From Prevotella sp. ne3005 (GTDB taxonomy: Bacteria > Bacteroidota > Bacteroidia > Bacteroidales > Bacteroidaceae), in assembly GCF_900110085.1 (NCBI RefSeq), contig NZ_FOCK01000006.1, positions 186,001-250,000 on the forward strand: a DNA stretch of 64,000 nucleotides, read 5' to 3'. This document shows, piece after piece, positions 39,186 to 48,722 of this stretch; the first letter of the stretch is position 1, and every line of letters starts with the position of its first letter. The notes under the pieces were generated by a model. It did no database searches. It was given only the letters and a program-made list of their open reading frames with translations, and was not told the origin of the DNA. The translations under genes were made by a program, and so were the position numbers.

Positions 39186-41207
39186 ATGAGAAAACTGATT
39201 ACCCTCTCTTTGCTTAGCTTCAGCCTCATGGCGACAGCGCAGACCCACGTTCTCGACGTGAACACCAAGAAACTGGGGGCTCCCGTACAGCCTACGATGT
39301 ACGGCATCTTCTTTGAAGACATCAACTACGCTGCCGACGGCGGTCTCTATGCCGAGATGGTGAAAAACCGTTCGTTCGAGTTTCCGCAGCACCTGATGGG
39401 CTGGCGAGTCTATGGCAACTTTGAGCTGCGCAACGATGGTCCCTTTGACCAGAACCCCCACTACATCCGCCTCGGCTATTCCGGTCACAGCGACAAGTAT
39501 ACAGGTCTTGAGAATGAAGGTTTCTTCGGCATTGCCGTCAAGGAGGGAGCAGCCTACCGCTTCTCTGTCTGGGCACGCTGTCCAGAGGGCGGATCGTCTG
39601 TTCTCGAGGTGAGCTTCGTCGATAATGACACGATGGGCGAGGATCAGCGCTTCGTTAAGACCAATATCACCGTCAGCGGCAAGGAATGGAAGAAGTACAC
39701 CGCAGAGATCACCTCGCCCCGTACAGAGGCCAAGGGTGCCCTGCGTATCTTCCTGCTCTCCGACAACAAGAAGCCCATCGCCACTACCGACGTGGAGCAT
39801 ATCTCCCTCTTCCCGAAAGACACCTGGAAGGGTCGTGAGAATGGCATGCGCAAGGATCTGGCTCAGGCCCTCTTCGACATGCATCCCGGCGTGTTCCGCT
39901 TCCCCGGAGGCTGCATCGTCGAGGGTGTCAACCTGGAGAGCCGCTACCAGTGGAAAAACAGCGTAGGCCCCGTTGAGAACCGCAAGCTCAACGAGAACCG
40001 CTGGCACTACACCTTCCCCCACCGCTTCTATCCCGACTATTTCCAGAGCTACGGCCTCGGCTTCTTCGAGTTCTTCCAGCTTTGTGAGGACTTCGGTTCA
40101 GAGCCTCTGCCCGTCATCTCGTGCGGTCTCTCTTGCCAGTTCCAGAACCCCGATCCTACGAAGCCTGGCGTACACGCTGCACTTGATGAGCTCGAGCCCT
40201 ATATCCAGGATGCCCTCGACCTCGTGGAGTTTGCCAACGGCCCCGTCGATTCCAAGTGGGGTAAGGTGCGCGCAGAGATGGGCCATCCTGAGCCCTTCAA
40301 CCTGAAGTACCTCGGCGTGGGCAATGAGCAGTGGGACTATGATGAAGCCCATGGCGGCTATGGCCCCGTCTTTACCGAGCGACTTAAGAAGTTCAGCGAT
40401 GCCTTGCGCAAGAAATATCCCAACCTGAAGCTCATCGGCACCACTGGTCCCAACTCCGAAGGCTGGGACTTCGACCTTTTGCAGCCCCGCATGAAGGAGC
40501 TGAAGGTCGACCTCTATGACGAGCACTACTATCGTAACGAGGAGTGGTTCCTCAGCCACGGCCTGCGCTACGACTCTTACGACCGCAAGGGCCCGAAGGT
40601 GTTTGCTGGCGAATATGCCTGCCATGGCAGCAAACAGCACAAGTGGAACCACTATTATACCTCTTTATTAGAGGCTGCCCACATGACGGGTATTGAGCGT
40701 AATGCCGACATCGTCCACATGGCCACCTACGCCCCTCTCTTCGCTCATGTCGAGGGCTGGCAGTGGCGTCCCGATGCCATCTGGTTCGACAACCTCCGCA
40801 TGTTCAAGTCTGTCAGCTACTATGTCCAGCAGCTCTATGCCATGAACAAGGGCACCAATGTGCTCTCGCTCACCATGCAGGGCAAGCCCGTGGCAGGTCA
40901 GGAAGGCCAGGACGGTCTCTTCGCCTCTGCCGTATTCGACAAGCAGACTGGTGAGGTCATCATCAAGGTGGTCAACACCAGTGCCCAGCCCCAGCCCTTG
41001 AGCATCCAGCTGCAGGGCATGAAGGGTGCCCGCAGCGCCCAGATCATCACCCTCACCCACGATGGCGACGATGATGAGAACACGCTCGACAATCCCGAGA
41101 AGATCATCCCCGTTGAAGGTACCTGCCAGGTAGATGCAGGCAAGAAGAGCTCACTGCTCCTCGACGACATCCCTGCCAAGACCTTCCGCATCTACAAGGT
41201 GAAGTAA
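39186..41207 (+). CDS. Alpha-L-arabinofuranosidase, GH51
   Basis: A 673-residue exported enzyme (signal MRKLITLSLLSFSLMATAQ) that removes arabinose side chains from arabinan or arabinoxylan. GH51 features: MYGIFFEDINYAADGGLYAEMVKNRSFE at the start, a carbohydrate-binding-like insert (about 75-210), FRFPGGCIVEG, the acid/base Glu381 in VGNEQW and the nucleophile Glu476 in FAGEYA, then a C-terminal beta-sandwich. It is divergent from the pentose-type transporter operon and followed 7 bp later by a phosphatase gene. Confidence 0.94.
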   Translation: MRKLITLSLLSFSLMATAQTHVLDVNTKKLGAPVQPTMYGIFFEDINYAADGGLYAEMVKNRSFEFPQHLMGWRVYGNFELRNDGPFDQNPHYIRLGYSGHSDKYTGLENEGFFGIAVKEGAAYRFSVWARCPEGGSSVLEVSFVDNDTMGEDQRFVKTNITVSGKEWKKYTAEITSPRTEAKGALRIFLLSDNKKPIATTDVEHISLFPKDTWKGRENGMRKDLAQALFDMHPGVFRFPGGCIVEGVNLESRYQWKNSVGPVENRKLNENRWHYTFPHRFYPDYFQSYGLGFFEFFQLCEDFGSEPLPVISCGLSCQFQNPDPTKPGVHAALDELEPYIQDALDLVEFANGPVDSKWGKVRAEMGHPEPFNLKYLGVGNEQWDYDEAHGGYGPVFTERLKKFSDALRKKYPNLKLIGTTGPNSEGWDFDLLQPRMKELKVDLYDEHYYRNEEWFLSHGLRYDSYDRKGPKVFAGEYACHGSKQHKWNHYYTSLLEAAHMTGIERNADIVHMATYAPLFAHVEGWQWRPDAIWFDNLRMFKSVSYYVQQLYAMNKGTNVLSLTMQGKPVAGQEGQDGLFASAVFDKQTGEVIIKVVNTSAQPQPLSIQLQGMKGARSAQIITLTHDGDDDENTLDNPEKIIPVEGTCQVDAGKKSSLLLDDIPAKTFRIYKVK

Positions 41208-41214
41208 CACCGAT

Positions 41215-43338
41215 ATGACCGTATGGCTTAAATATAACAAGTGGATAGCATGTCTTTGCCTCCTGGCGGCATCTGTGTCAGTTACCGCCCAGGAGAAGAC
41301 TGCCGCCATCGAGCAGCTCAGAAAAGACATGTACCGCTTGTTTAACAAGCCAGATTCCTTAGATAAGTTCATGCAGGTCACCGACCAGCTGATAGAGGTA
41401 TCAAAGCAAAAAAACAATGAAGAACTGCTTTATAAGGCTTGGGCAAACCAAGCCATCATGCTCTCTCAGATTGGCAAACGGCAACAGGCACTGGATATTA
41501 TCAAGGTCATGTCGGATTATGCCCGTAACAACGACAGCAAATACGGCCTTTTCACATCCACACAGACCAATGCCCATATAGCGAGCGGCCTTCGGATGGA
41601 GGATCAGGCGGAGGAGCTGTACCTTCGATGCATCAATTACAAAGAGCAATACCTACCCCATCTCAACATTGCCCCCATTTACCTTGGTCTGGCAAAAATC
41701 TACTATAACAAGGGGAAAAAGGGTAAAGTTCTTGAAATGGCAGAAAAGACACTCCATGAGCCAGACCTTCTTCCAGAACATCTTGTACAGGCTTTGGGGT
41801 ATAGGTGTATAGCTACCACACTTGGCCGTGATGACAAGGAAGCGTTTAACCGCTATTACGCAGAACTTGATAAGGCAAGGCAAAAGACTGGGATATCCAT
41901 GAACCTAAGCAAGAGACTGGATGTCTATCATGCAGAACTAAACGGGGACTACGAGAAAATGCTGGCGTTGGCCCAGGGCTTGAAAAGCAAGATGGACCGA
42001 ATGACGATGACTGCACGGGCTTACACCTTGTTAGGGCGATGGGAAGAAGCCTATCACATACAGGTAGCTTACAAGAAATATTGCGACTCCATCAATTCGG
42101 CAGAGTCAAGGAATCTTGCGCTCAGTCAGTCGCTGGCCCTCGACGCAGCACGAGCTGAGAACGAAGCCAAAGACCTGAAGCTGAAGAACCAACAGCTGGA
42201 GTTGGAACACATCACCGACGAACTGGAGCAACGACGCCTGGAGGAAAAAGCGCTGAACCTCTCTCTGGAAAACCAGAGCATAGAACTCCTGAACCGGGGG
42301 ATAGAACTACAGAACATCGCCGTAAAACTGGAAAACGATAGCCTTGACCGTCATAACAAAGACCTGCAATTAAGCGAGTGGGCATCTAAGATGGAAGCCC
42401 AGAAGCAGACGGAGCACGCCCATCGCGTGTTTATCATCATGCTCACCCTTATCGCCCTCCTCGTCATTGCCTCGCTGGCCTTTATCCTGCATCGCCGCAA
42501 CAAGCACTCGAAGGAAATCGAGGCAGCCTACGGCAAACTGGAGGATGCCTACAACCAGCTGGAAGCAACGACCACCGCCAAGGAGCGCATTGAAAGCGAG
42601 CTCCGCATTGCCCGCGAAATACAGATGGGCATGGTGCCGCACGTCTTCAATGCCTTCCCAGAGGAGTCGGGCATCGACCTCTATGCCTCGATGACTCCTG
42701 CCAAAGAAGTGGGCGGTGACCTCTACGACTTCTTCCTGAAAGACAAGAATCTCTACATCTGCGTGGGTGACGTCTCAGGCAAGGGCGTGCCAGCCTCGAT
42801 GACGATGGCCGTTGCCGTCAATCTGTTCCGCAGCACAGCCAAGGAGGGCTTTACGCCTGCTCAGATTGCCACACACATCAACGATGCACTCTCTGCCGAT
42901 AACGAGAAGTGCATCTTTGTCACCATGTTCATCGCCGAGATAGACATCGAGACAGGTCGGATGGAATTCTGTAATGCAGGGCATAACTCGCCCGTCTTCG
43001 TCAACAACCAGCTGCAGCCACAAGATCCCGATCGCGCCTACTACATCGACATGGAGCCGAATGCCCCCGTCGGACTCTGGCCAGAGCTGGAGTATGTAGG
43101 CGAGCATATCGACAACATCAAGGGCTATACGCTGGTCATCTATTCCGACGGCCTGACGGAGGCAGAAAACGAAGAACAGGAGCAGCACGGCGAGGAGCGC
43201 CTGTTGGAGTTAATGCGCAATGACAAGTTTGTCAATGCTGAATCCACCGTCAACATGATACTCGATGATGTTGCCGACCATGTGGGTAGTGCTGATCAGA
43301 GCGACGACCTGACCATCCTTTGCCTCAAGATAGGCTAA
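41215..43338 (+). CDS. Membrane-anchored SpoIIE/PP2C-type serine phosphatase with TPR-like sensor
   Basis: A 707-residue protein: signal peptide (ends SVTAQ), a periplasmic TPR-like helical region (about 30-290), a long coiled coil rich in Leu/Glu (about 300-395), one membrane helix (about 404-425), a short coiled linker and a PP2C domain with REIQMGMVPH, EVGGDLYDFF, VGDVSGKGVPASM, CNAGHNSP and DGLTEAEN. Asp residues of GGDLYD and GDVSG bind metal. Such phosphatases usually act on an anti-sigma antagonist; none is adjacent. Its outer part resembles that of the kinase at 37194, so both may sense similar cues. Confidence 0.9.
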   Translation: MTVWLKYNKWIACLCLLAASVSVTAQEKTAAIEQLRKDMYRLFNKPDSLDKFMQVTDQLIEVSKQKNNEELLYKAWANQAIMLSQIGKRQQALDIIKVMSDYARNNDSKYGLFTSTQTNAHIASGLRMEDQAEELYLRCINYKEQYLPHLNIAPIYLGLAKIYYNKGKKGKVLEMAEKTLHEPDLLPEHLVQALGYRCIATTLGRDDKEAFNRYYAELDKARQKTGISMNLSKRLDVYHAELNGDYEKMLALAQGLKSKMDRMTMTARAYTLLGRWEEAYHIQVAYKKYCDSINSAESRNLALSQSLALDAARAENEAKDLKLKNQQLELEHITDELEQRRLEEKALNLSLENQSIELLNRGIELQNIAVKLENDSLDRHNKDLQLSEWASKMEAQKQTEHAHRVFIIMLTLIALLVIASLAFILHRRNKHSKEIEAAYGKLEDAYNQLEATTTAKERIESELRIAREIQMGMVPHVFNAFPEESGIDLYASMTPAKEVGGDLYDFFLKDKNLYICVGDVSGKGVPASMTMAVAVNLFRSTAKEGFTPAQIATHINDALSADNEKCIFVTMFIAEIDIETGRMEFCNAGHNSPVFVNNQLQPQDPDRAYYIDMEPNAPVGLWPELEYVGEHIDNIKGYTLVIYSDGLTEAENEEQEQHGEERLLELMRNDKFVNAESTVNMILDDVADHVGSADQSDDLTILCLKIG

Positions 43339-43350
43339 TTCCTGTACATG

Positions 43351-43815
43351 TCACTTACATTCGCCTGCACCATAGATATAGGCAAAGGCACCGCTTTCAT
43401 AGTCGAACACCTCCTCTGGACGGAAGAAACGGGCTACCTCTATGGCAGCATTTTCCACCGAATCGGAGGCATGGACAATGTTCTGCTGATTGCTCACAGA
43501 GTAGTCGCCACGAATGGTACCTGGGGCAGCCTGACGTCCGTTGGTCACACCTGCCATTGTACGGACGACCTGTACAGCCTCCACACCAGAGATAGCCATA
43601 GCCACCACTGGCGAAGCCTGCATTGAAGCACAAAGTCCAGGGAAGAAAGGCTTGTCTACGAGGTGGGCATAGTGCTCACGCAGAATCTCGTCGCTCAACT
43701 GCATCATCTTCATGCCAGAAATACGGAGTCCACGACGCTCAAAACGATTCACAATCTCACCAATCAGCTGACGCTGTACACAGCTGGGCTTCAATAATAC
43801 TAATGTTGTTTCCAT
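43351..43815 (-). CDS. ndk: Nucleoside diphosphate kinase
   Basis: A 154-residue cytosolic enzyme that balances NTP pools. ETTLVLLKPSCVQRQLIGEI opens the domain, and the phospho-histidine is His115 in NIVHASDSVENA. TNGRQAAPGTIRGDY is the nucleotide loop. The ATG at 43815 is used; a longer reading to 43857 runs through the -7 element. Converges with the phosphatase gene. Confidence 0.96.
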   Translation of the reverse strand: METTLVLLKPSCVQRQLIGEIVNRFERRGLRISGMKMMQLSDEILREHYAHLVDKPFFPGLCASMQASPVVAMAISGVEAVQVVRTMAGVTNGRQAAPGTIRGDYSVSNQQNIVHASDSVENAAIEVARFFRPEEVFDYESGAFAYIYGAGECK

Positions 43816-43845
43816 CTTGTTGATTGTTAAAAAGATTATTTCACC

Positions 43846-43854
43846 GCAAAGATA
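43846..43854 (-). promoter_or_regulatory. -7 element TATCTTTGC of ndk
   Basis: Perfect consensus, 30 bp before the ATG at 43815. Confidence 0.82.
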
Positions 43855-43946
43855 CATCTTTTTCCCAAAACACCAAAGAATTCCTACACTTTTTTTTGAA
43901 AGGGCTTATTATTCTACTCTGTGTTTGCTGCCTGTTAAGGGTATGA

Positions 43947-44900
43947 TTATGGATGTTTCTTTCGGTACTCCCAGAGCTCAACGCTGTTGACAATGTTCTG
44001 CCAAAGCACATAACAGCCTGCACCAACGGAGGCTACGGGATTAAGATAGGTGTAGGCCACCCAGATGGAGAGAGCCGTATTCTTTTGGAATGAGGCCTGA
44101 CCACCATCGATCTCGTCGCCAAGATGGCGCCCGATGCTGCGCCCCACAAGGAAGAGCACGAAACAGAGGATGAGGCTGAGCACAGCAATGAGCAGCAGCG
44201 TGCGCAGAGCAGCGTCGCTGTGGACGATATTACGAACGGTGACACCCGAGGTGACGCTGAGCTGCACGGCCCAGAGATAGAACGAGAGGTCGGGGATGCC
44301 AACAATCCAGGCACAGAGACGCTTGGCATAGTGCTGAACGCCCCACCCCAACACCAACGGTAGCACAAGTACTAACGACAACTTTTGTAATATGATAAGG
44401 AACACCTGCCAGAATCCCAGGCTGGCTCCTCGCTCCAGCAGGGGAAACACAGCAGGGATCATCAATGCAGAGGCAAAGGCCGAGATGACCACATAGGCCG
44501 TCATCGTATTGATGTTGCCCCCGATCTTGGCTGTGACCACAGGGGCTGCCGTAGCGGCAGGGCCGATGATGCAGGTGAGCACACTCTCCCAAAGGAGCTT
44601 TTGCTCGGGATTGCCCTCGACACGAAAGATAATCCACACATTGAGCGCCACAAGGGCCAGCTGCGACAGCAGGATGCCGATGTGCCAGCGATGGGGGCGC
44701 ATCTGATGGAAATCGATGCGGCAATAGGTGGAAAAGAGCGTAGAAAACACCATCAGGGGGAAGATGGTATCGACCACGCGACCAAGACTGTCGCCAAGGG
44801 CATCGAGCTGGGGCACGAAGTAGAACGTGAGATAGACCACCGTACCCACGGCAATGGCCACAGGCAGCGTCCAGTCTTTTAGAAATTGCTTAATACTCAT
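43947..44900 (-). CDS. Bile acid:sodium symporter (BASS) family transporter
   Basis: A 317-residue inner-membrane protein with about 10 hydrophobic helices. LPVAIAVGTVVYLTFYFVP, IFPLMVFSTLFSTYCRID, IGPAATAAPVVTAKIGGN (crossing helix region) and the last TALSIWVAYTYLNPVASVGAGCYVLWQNIVNS follow the BASS pattern. Substrates in the family range from bile acids to keto acids and arsenite; this one cannot be assigned. Divergent from metF with separate -7 elements. Confidence 0.8.
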   Translation of the reverse strand: MSIKQFLKDWTLPVAIAVGTVVYLTFYFVPQLDALGDSLGRVVDTIFPLMVFSTLFSTYCRIDFHQMRPHRWHIGILLSQLALVALNVWIIFRVEGNPEQKLLWESVLTCIIGPAATAAPVVTAKIGGNINTMTAYVVISAFASALMIPAVFPLLERGASLGFWQVFLIILQKLSLVLVLPLVLGWGVQHYAKRLCAWIVGIPDLSFYLWAVQLSVTSGVTVRNIVHSDAALRTLLLIAVLSLILCFVLFLVGRSIGRHLGDEIDGGQASFQKNTALSIWVAYTYLNPVASVGAGCYVLWQNIVNSVELWEYRKKHP

Positions 44901-44909
44901 AAAACGAGT

Positions 44910-44918
44910 GCAAAATTA
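44910..44918 (-). promoter_or_regulatory. -7 element TAATTTTGC of the BASS transporter gene
   Basis: Matches TAnnTTTGC, 9 bp before the ATG at 44900, so the leader is only a few bases. Confidence 0.7.
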
Positions 44919-44928
44919 ATATTTTTTT

Positions 44929-44956
44929 GGCATGGATGGCACGGATTACAGGGATT
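44929..44956. repeat. Heptad-like array between divergent BASS and metF promoters
   Basis: GGCATGG, ATGGCAC, GGATTAC, AGGGATT: four degenerate 7-bp units sharing GGAT/GGCA cores, ending 5 bp before the metF -7 element, the same place as the arrays at dnaX and gpx. Less regular than those. Confidence 0.5.
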
Positions 44957-44961
44957 TTTTG

Positions 44962-44970
44962 TAATTTTGC
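44962..44970 (+). promoter_or_regulatory. -7 element TAATTTTGC of the metF operon
   Basis: Matches TAnnTTTGC, preceded by a T-run and G; 22 bp before the ATG at 44993. Confidence 0.75.
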
Positions 44971-44992
44971 AGCCAAATATGCACTTATATCA

Positions 44993-45949
44993 ATGAGCGT
45001 AACTGAATTTATTCATCAAGATAAGGCAGCAAGACGGTTCTCGTTTGAGGTACTGCCACCGCTGAAAGGCACGGGAACTGCGAAATTGTTTGCCGATATA
45101 GACAAGCTGCGGGAGTTCGATCCTGCCTACATCAATATCACCACCCACCACTCGGAGTTCGTGTATCGTGAACTTGCGAACGGCAACTTCGAGCGCCAGC
45201 GCATCCGCCGCAGGCCTGGGACGGTGGCCATCGCTGCCGCCATCCAGCAACGCTACGGCATTCCCGTTCAGCCCCATGTCATCTGCAGCGGATGTACCGT
45301 TGAGGATATCGAATACGAGTTGCTCGACCTGCAGTTTTTAGGAATCAGCGACCTCTTGCTGTTGCGTGGCGACAAGGCGAAGGAGGACAGCCGTTTTGTG
45401 CCCACACCTGGAGGCCATGCCCACACCACAGAACTGATGGCTCAGGTGAAGCGGTTCAACGAGGGGTTCTTTGCCGACGGCACCCCCATCAAGAACCCCG
45501 GGCGCGGCTTTGACTACGGTGTGGCCTGCTACCCCGAGAAGCACGAGGAAGCGCCTAATCTGGAGATGGACATGCAGTATCTGAAAGAGAAGCAGGAATT
45601 AGGAGCGCAATATGCCGTGACCCAGCTCTTCTTCGACAACGAGAAATACTTCAGCTTTGTAGAGAAGGCACGCCAGATGGGCATCACCATACCTATTATC
45701 CCAGGCATCAAGCCGATGGCAAAGCTGAGTCAGTTGACGGTGGTGCCCAAGACATTCCACTGCGATATACCCGAAGCATTAGCCAGGGAGGTCGTGAAAT
45801 GCAAGACCGATGAAGACGCCAAGCAGTTAGGTATCGAGTGGACCACACAGCAATGTCAGGAGCTCTACCAGCATGGGGTACACAACATACATTTCTATAC
45901 CGTCTCAGCTGTGGACAGCGTAGTAGAGGTCGCCAAGCGACTGCTTTAA
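44993..45949 (+). CDS. metF: 5,10-methylenetetrahydrofolate reductase
   Basis: A 318-residue FAD enzyme that makes 5-methyltetrahydrofolate for methionine synthesis. ARRFSFEVLPPLKG holds the catalytic Glu, YINITTHHSEF and LLLRGDKAKEDS bind FAD/NADH, FDYGVACYPEKHEEAP is the folate loop and GAQYAVTQLFFDNEKY follows. The MetH activation protein at 29751 acts in the next step of the same pathway. The start is fixed by the -7 element at 44962. First gene of metF-holB-ricT-gldH. Confidence 0.95.
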   Translation: MSVTEFIHQDKAARRFSFEVLPPLKGTGTAKLFADIDKLREFDPAYINITTHHSEFVYRELANGNFERQRIRRRPGTVAIAAAIQQRYGIPVQPHVICSGCTVEDIEYELLDLQFLGISDLLLLRGDKAKEDSRFVPTPGGHAHTTELMAQVKRFNEGFFADGTPIKNPGRGFDYGVACYPEKHEEAPNLEMDMQYLKEKQELGAQYAVTQLFFDNEKYFSFVEKARQMGITIPIIPGIKPMAKLSQLTVVPKTFHCDIPEALAREVVKCKTDEDAKQLGIEWTTQQCQELYQHGVHNIHFYTVSAVDSVVEVAKRLL

Positions 45950-45961
45950 GGATTAAGGGAG

Positions 45962-47074
45962 ATGAGTTTTGACGAGGTGATAGGACAGCGAGAGGCGCAG
46001 GAGCGGCTGATACAGATGGTCAGGGAAGACCGTCTGCCACACGCCATGATGCTCTGCGGCCCGCAGGGAAGCGGGAAACTGCCTTTGGCGGTAGCATTCG
46101 CCTGTCATCTGCTGGACAACGGCACACCTTCGGCCAAAGCCATGCTGCAGAAGCTGGAGCACCCCGACCTACACTTCACCTACCCTACCATCAAACTGCC
46201 CTCCATGGGAGCTGACCATAAGCCCGTGAGCGATGACTTTGCCAAGGAGTGGCACACGCTAATTGCACAGGGACTCTACATCACTATGGACGAGTGGATG
46301 CAGGCCATGGGCGGCGAAAACCAGCAGGCCATCATCACCGCTGGTGAGAGCGACGACCTGGTCCGCAAACTGAGTCTGAAGTCGAGTCAGGGTGGTTATA
46401 AGGTAAGCGTGGTATGGCTGCCAGAGAGGATGAACATCGAATGTGCCAACAAATTGCTGAAACTCATCGAGGAACCGCCTCTGCAGACGGTGTTCATCAT
46501 GGTTTGCGAAGAGCCCGACAAGCTGCTGGAAACCATCCGCAGCCGTGTGCAGCGCATCGATGTGAAACGCATCGACGAGGCAGATATCCAACAGGCACTC
46601 GTGGCGCGTAGAGGCATCGGCGAGGAAGATGCGCGACGCATCGCCCGCTTGGCCAACGGCAACTGGCTGAAGGCGATGGAGGAGTTGCAGGTGGGCTCGG
46701 AGAACGAGTTCTTCCTCGACATGTATAAGATGCTGATGCGTCTGGCCTACCAGCGTAAAATCAAGGACTTGCGCAAATGGAGTGAGCAGATGGCCGCTCT
46801 GGGGCGTGAGAAACAGAGGCGATGGCTCAGCTACTTCCTCAGGATGACGAGGGAGAACTTCATGTATAACTTCCAGAACGAAGAACTCTGCTATATGACG
46901 CAGCAGGAAGAGGACTTCGCCAAGAACTTTGCCCGTTTCGTGAACGAGGCCAACGTGGTGCCCATTAGTGAGCTGGCAAATCTCGCTACTCGAGACATCG
47001 GGCAGAATGCCAATGCAAAGATTGTATTCTTCGATTTGGCGCTGCAAATGATTGTGCTACTATTGCAAAAATAA
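45962..47074 (+). CDS. holB: DNA polymerase III delta prime subunit
   Basis: A 370-residue AAA+-type clamp-loader subunit. FDEVIGQREAQERLIQMVREDRLPHAMMLCGPQGSGK is the opening of delta prime; KLLKLIEEPPLQTVFIMVCE and ETIRSRVQRIDVKRID are the sensor region. The P-loop ends GKLPLA rather than GKT, and the zinc cysteines of DnaX are missing, as expected for a subunit that does not hydrolyse ATP. It lies 12 bp after metF. Confidence 0.9.
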   Translation: MSFDEVIGQREAQERLIQMVREDRLPHAMMLCGPQGSGKLPLAVAFACHLLDNGTPSAKAMLQKLEHPDLHFTYPTIKLPSMGADHKPVSDDFAKEWHTLIAQGLYITMDEWMQAMGGENQQAIITAGESDDLVRKLSLKSSQGGYKVSVVWLPERMNIECANKLLKLIEEPPLQTVFIMVCEEPDKLLETIRSRVQRIDVKRIDEADIQQALVARRGIGEEDARRIARLANGNWLKAMEELQVGSENEFFLDMYKMLMRLAYQRKIKDLRKWSEQMAALGREKQRRWLSYFLRMTRENFMYNFQNEELCYMTQQEEDFAKNFARFVNEANVVPISELANLATRDIGQNANAKIVFFDLALQMIVLLLQK

Positions 47075-47110
47075 TAGATAACCATAGGTAATCATAGATA
47101 ATCCTAATAA
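47072..47110 (+). repeat. 10-bp repeat array (TAATCATAGA-type) between holB and ricT
   Basis: After the TAA stop at 47072, TAA recurs at 47079, 47089 and 47099, with TAACCATAGG, TAATCATAGA and TAATCCTAAT as 10-bp units. Stops fall in all three frames. The array fills the spacer to ricT. Confidence 0.75.
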
Positions 47111-47119
47111 AAAGAGAAT

Positions 47120-48271
47120 ATGGAGAAAAGTAACGAACATAACATCATGGTGGGCTGCGACAGAGGCCTGTGCCACCAGGCTGTAGGCCGGCAAGACCGA
47201 CAGCTGAACACCTACGACTGGCTCGCCGACGTGCCTGGCAACGTGGACACTACTGACCTCGTAGAGGTGCAGTTCAAGCATACCCGTAAAGGCTATTACC
47301 ACAACGTGAACAACCTGGAACTGAACAAAGGCGATGTGGTAGCCGTGGAGGCCAGTCCAGGCCATGACATCGGTGTGGTGACACTGACAGGACGACTAGT
47401 GAAGTTGCAGCTTAAGAAGGCCAACATCAAATCACCTGATGATATCAAGCGCGTCTATCGCATTGCCCGTGAGACGGATATGCAGAAGTTCCGAGAGGCC
47501 AAAGCCAGGGAACACTCAACGATGATTGAGAGCCGTAAGATTGCCAAAGGTCTGGGGCTGCAGATGAAGATTGGCGATGTGGAATATCAGGGCGACGGCA
47601 ACAAGGCCATCTTCTACTACATCGCTGACGAGCGCGTGGACTTCCGTCAGCTGATCAAGGATCTGGCAGCAGCTTTCCACGTGAGGATTGAAATGAAGCA
47701 AATCGGTGCCCGTCAGGAGGCTGGACGTATTGGCGGTACAGGTCCTTGTGGACGTGAACTCTGCTGTGCCACCTGGATGAAGAACTTCTCAAGCGTAAGC
47801 ACCAATGCAGCCCGATTCCAGGATATCTCGCTGAATCCGCAGAAGCTGGCAGGCATGTGTGCCAAGCTGAAGTGCTGCTTGAACTACGAGGTGGACGACT
47901 ATGTGGAAGCTGGCAAGAAACTGCCTGGAAAGGATATTATCCTACAGACACAAGATGCCGACTACCATCTGTTCAAGAGTGACATCTTAGCAGGACTCGT
48001 GACCTACTCAACTGACAAGAACATTGCTGCCAATCTGGAGACTATCAGTGCAAAAAGAGCCAAGGAGGTGATTGAATTGAACCGCCAGGGGGAGAAACCT
48101 ATCTCGCTACAGGAGGGTGGTAAGAAACCCCAAGAAGAAAAGCACAGCGTTGATCTGGCAGGAGGCGACATCAACCGCTTTGACAAAGCCAAGAAAAAGA
48201 AAAAGAAGAAGCACAACAACAATCGCAACGGAGAAGGGCATGCCAACGCTAAGAATCAGCATGAAGGATAA
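47120..48271 (+). CDS. ricT: PSP1/RicT family protein
   Basis: A 383-residue cytosolic protein. The PSP1 domain (about 45-250) ends with the Cys blocks GPCGRELCCATW and AGMCAKLKCCLNYE. In Bacillus the RicT (YaaT) homologue binds FeS clusters with partners and supports RNA processing; in Bacteroidetes it commonly precedes gldH, as here. The last 35 residues are lysine-rich (KAKKKKKKKHNNNRNG), probably a disordered nucleic-acid-binding tail. Its end overlaps gldH by 11 bp. Confidence 0.9.
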   Translation: MEKSNEHNIMVGCDRGLCHQAVGRQDRQLNTYDWLADVPGNVDTTDLVEVQFKHTRKGYYHNVNNLELNKGDVVAVEASPGHDIGVVTLTGRLVKLQLKKANIKSPDDIKRVYRIARETDMQKFREAKAREHSTMIESRKIAKGLGLQMKIGDVEYQGDGNKAIFYYIADERVDFRQLIKDLAAAFHVRIEMKQIGARQEAGRIGGTGPCGRELCCATWMKNFSSVSTNAARFQDISLNPQKLAGMCAKLKCCLNYEVDDYVEAGKKLPGKDIILQTQDADYHLFKSDILAGLVTYSTDKNIAANLETISAKRAKEVIELNRQGEKPISLQEGGKKPQEEKHSVDLAGGDINRFDKAKKKKKKKHNNNRNGEGHANAKNQHEG

Positions 48272-48722
48272 AATATTCATACTGCTGGCAGTCCTCGCGC
48301 TGGTTGTCGCAGCATGCGACAACCAGACGGTGTATCATCATTACGAACACATAACGATGGACGGCTGGGACAAGAACGACACTCTAAAATTCTCTGTGGC
48401 CCCCATTCAAACAGCTGACAACTATTTGGAAGTGGTGGAGATACGCATTGACAACACCTTTCCTTTCATGGGGCTAACACTGAAGGTAGAGCAGACTGTA
48501 TATCCCTTAGGAGTGACCCAGCGCCAAAGCATTGAGTGTAGTATGATAAACAACAATGGGCACCCCACAGGATCGGGTGTAAGCTATTACAATTACGAGT
48601 TTCCTTTAATGAATTTGGACCTGAATAAGGGAGACTCGATTCAGATTAATATCGTTCATAACATGAAACGGGAAATCATGCCCGGCATTTCAGACATCGG
48701 CATCCGTCTAACGGCGCAATAA
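48261..48722 (+). CDS. gldH: Gliding-motility-type lipoprotein GldH
   Basis: A 153-residue lipoprotein (signal ending LVVAAC, Cys19). YHHYEHITMDGWDKNDTLKF, VEIRIDNTFPFMGLTLKVEQT and the NIVHNMKREIMPGISDIGIRLT end are the GldH pattern. In gliding Bacteroidetes it is needed for gliding; it is kept in non-motile Bacteroidales, where it may support type IX secretion or the cell envelope. The longer frame from 48117 runs inside ricT and is rejected. Its last 15 bp overlap the convergent rodA. Confidence 0.85.
   Translation: MKDKIFILLAVLALVVAACDNQTVYHHYEHITMDGWDKNDTLKFSVAPIQTADNYLEVVEIRIDNTFPFMGLTLKVEQTVYPLGVTQRQSIECSMINNNGHPTGSGVSYYNYEFPLMNLDLNKGDSIQINIVHNMKREIMPGISDIGIRLTAQ

Noticed and set aside
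39105..40022. 305-codon open frame antisense to the GH51 gene
   Set aside because: The GH51 catalytic motifs are intact on the plus strand and no promoter or start context supports the antisense frame.
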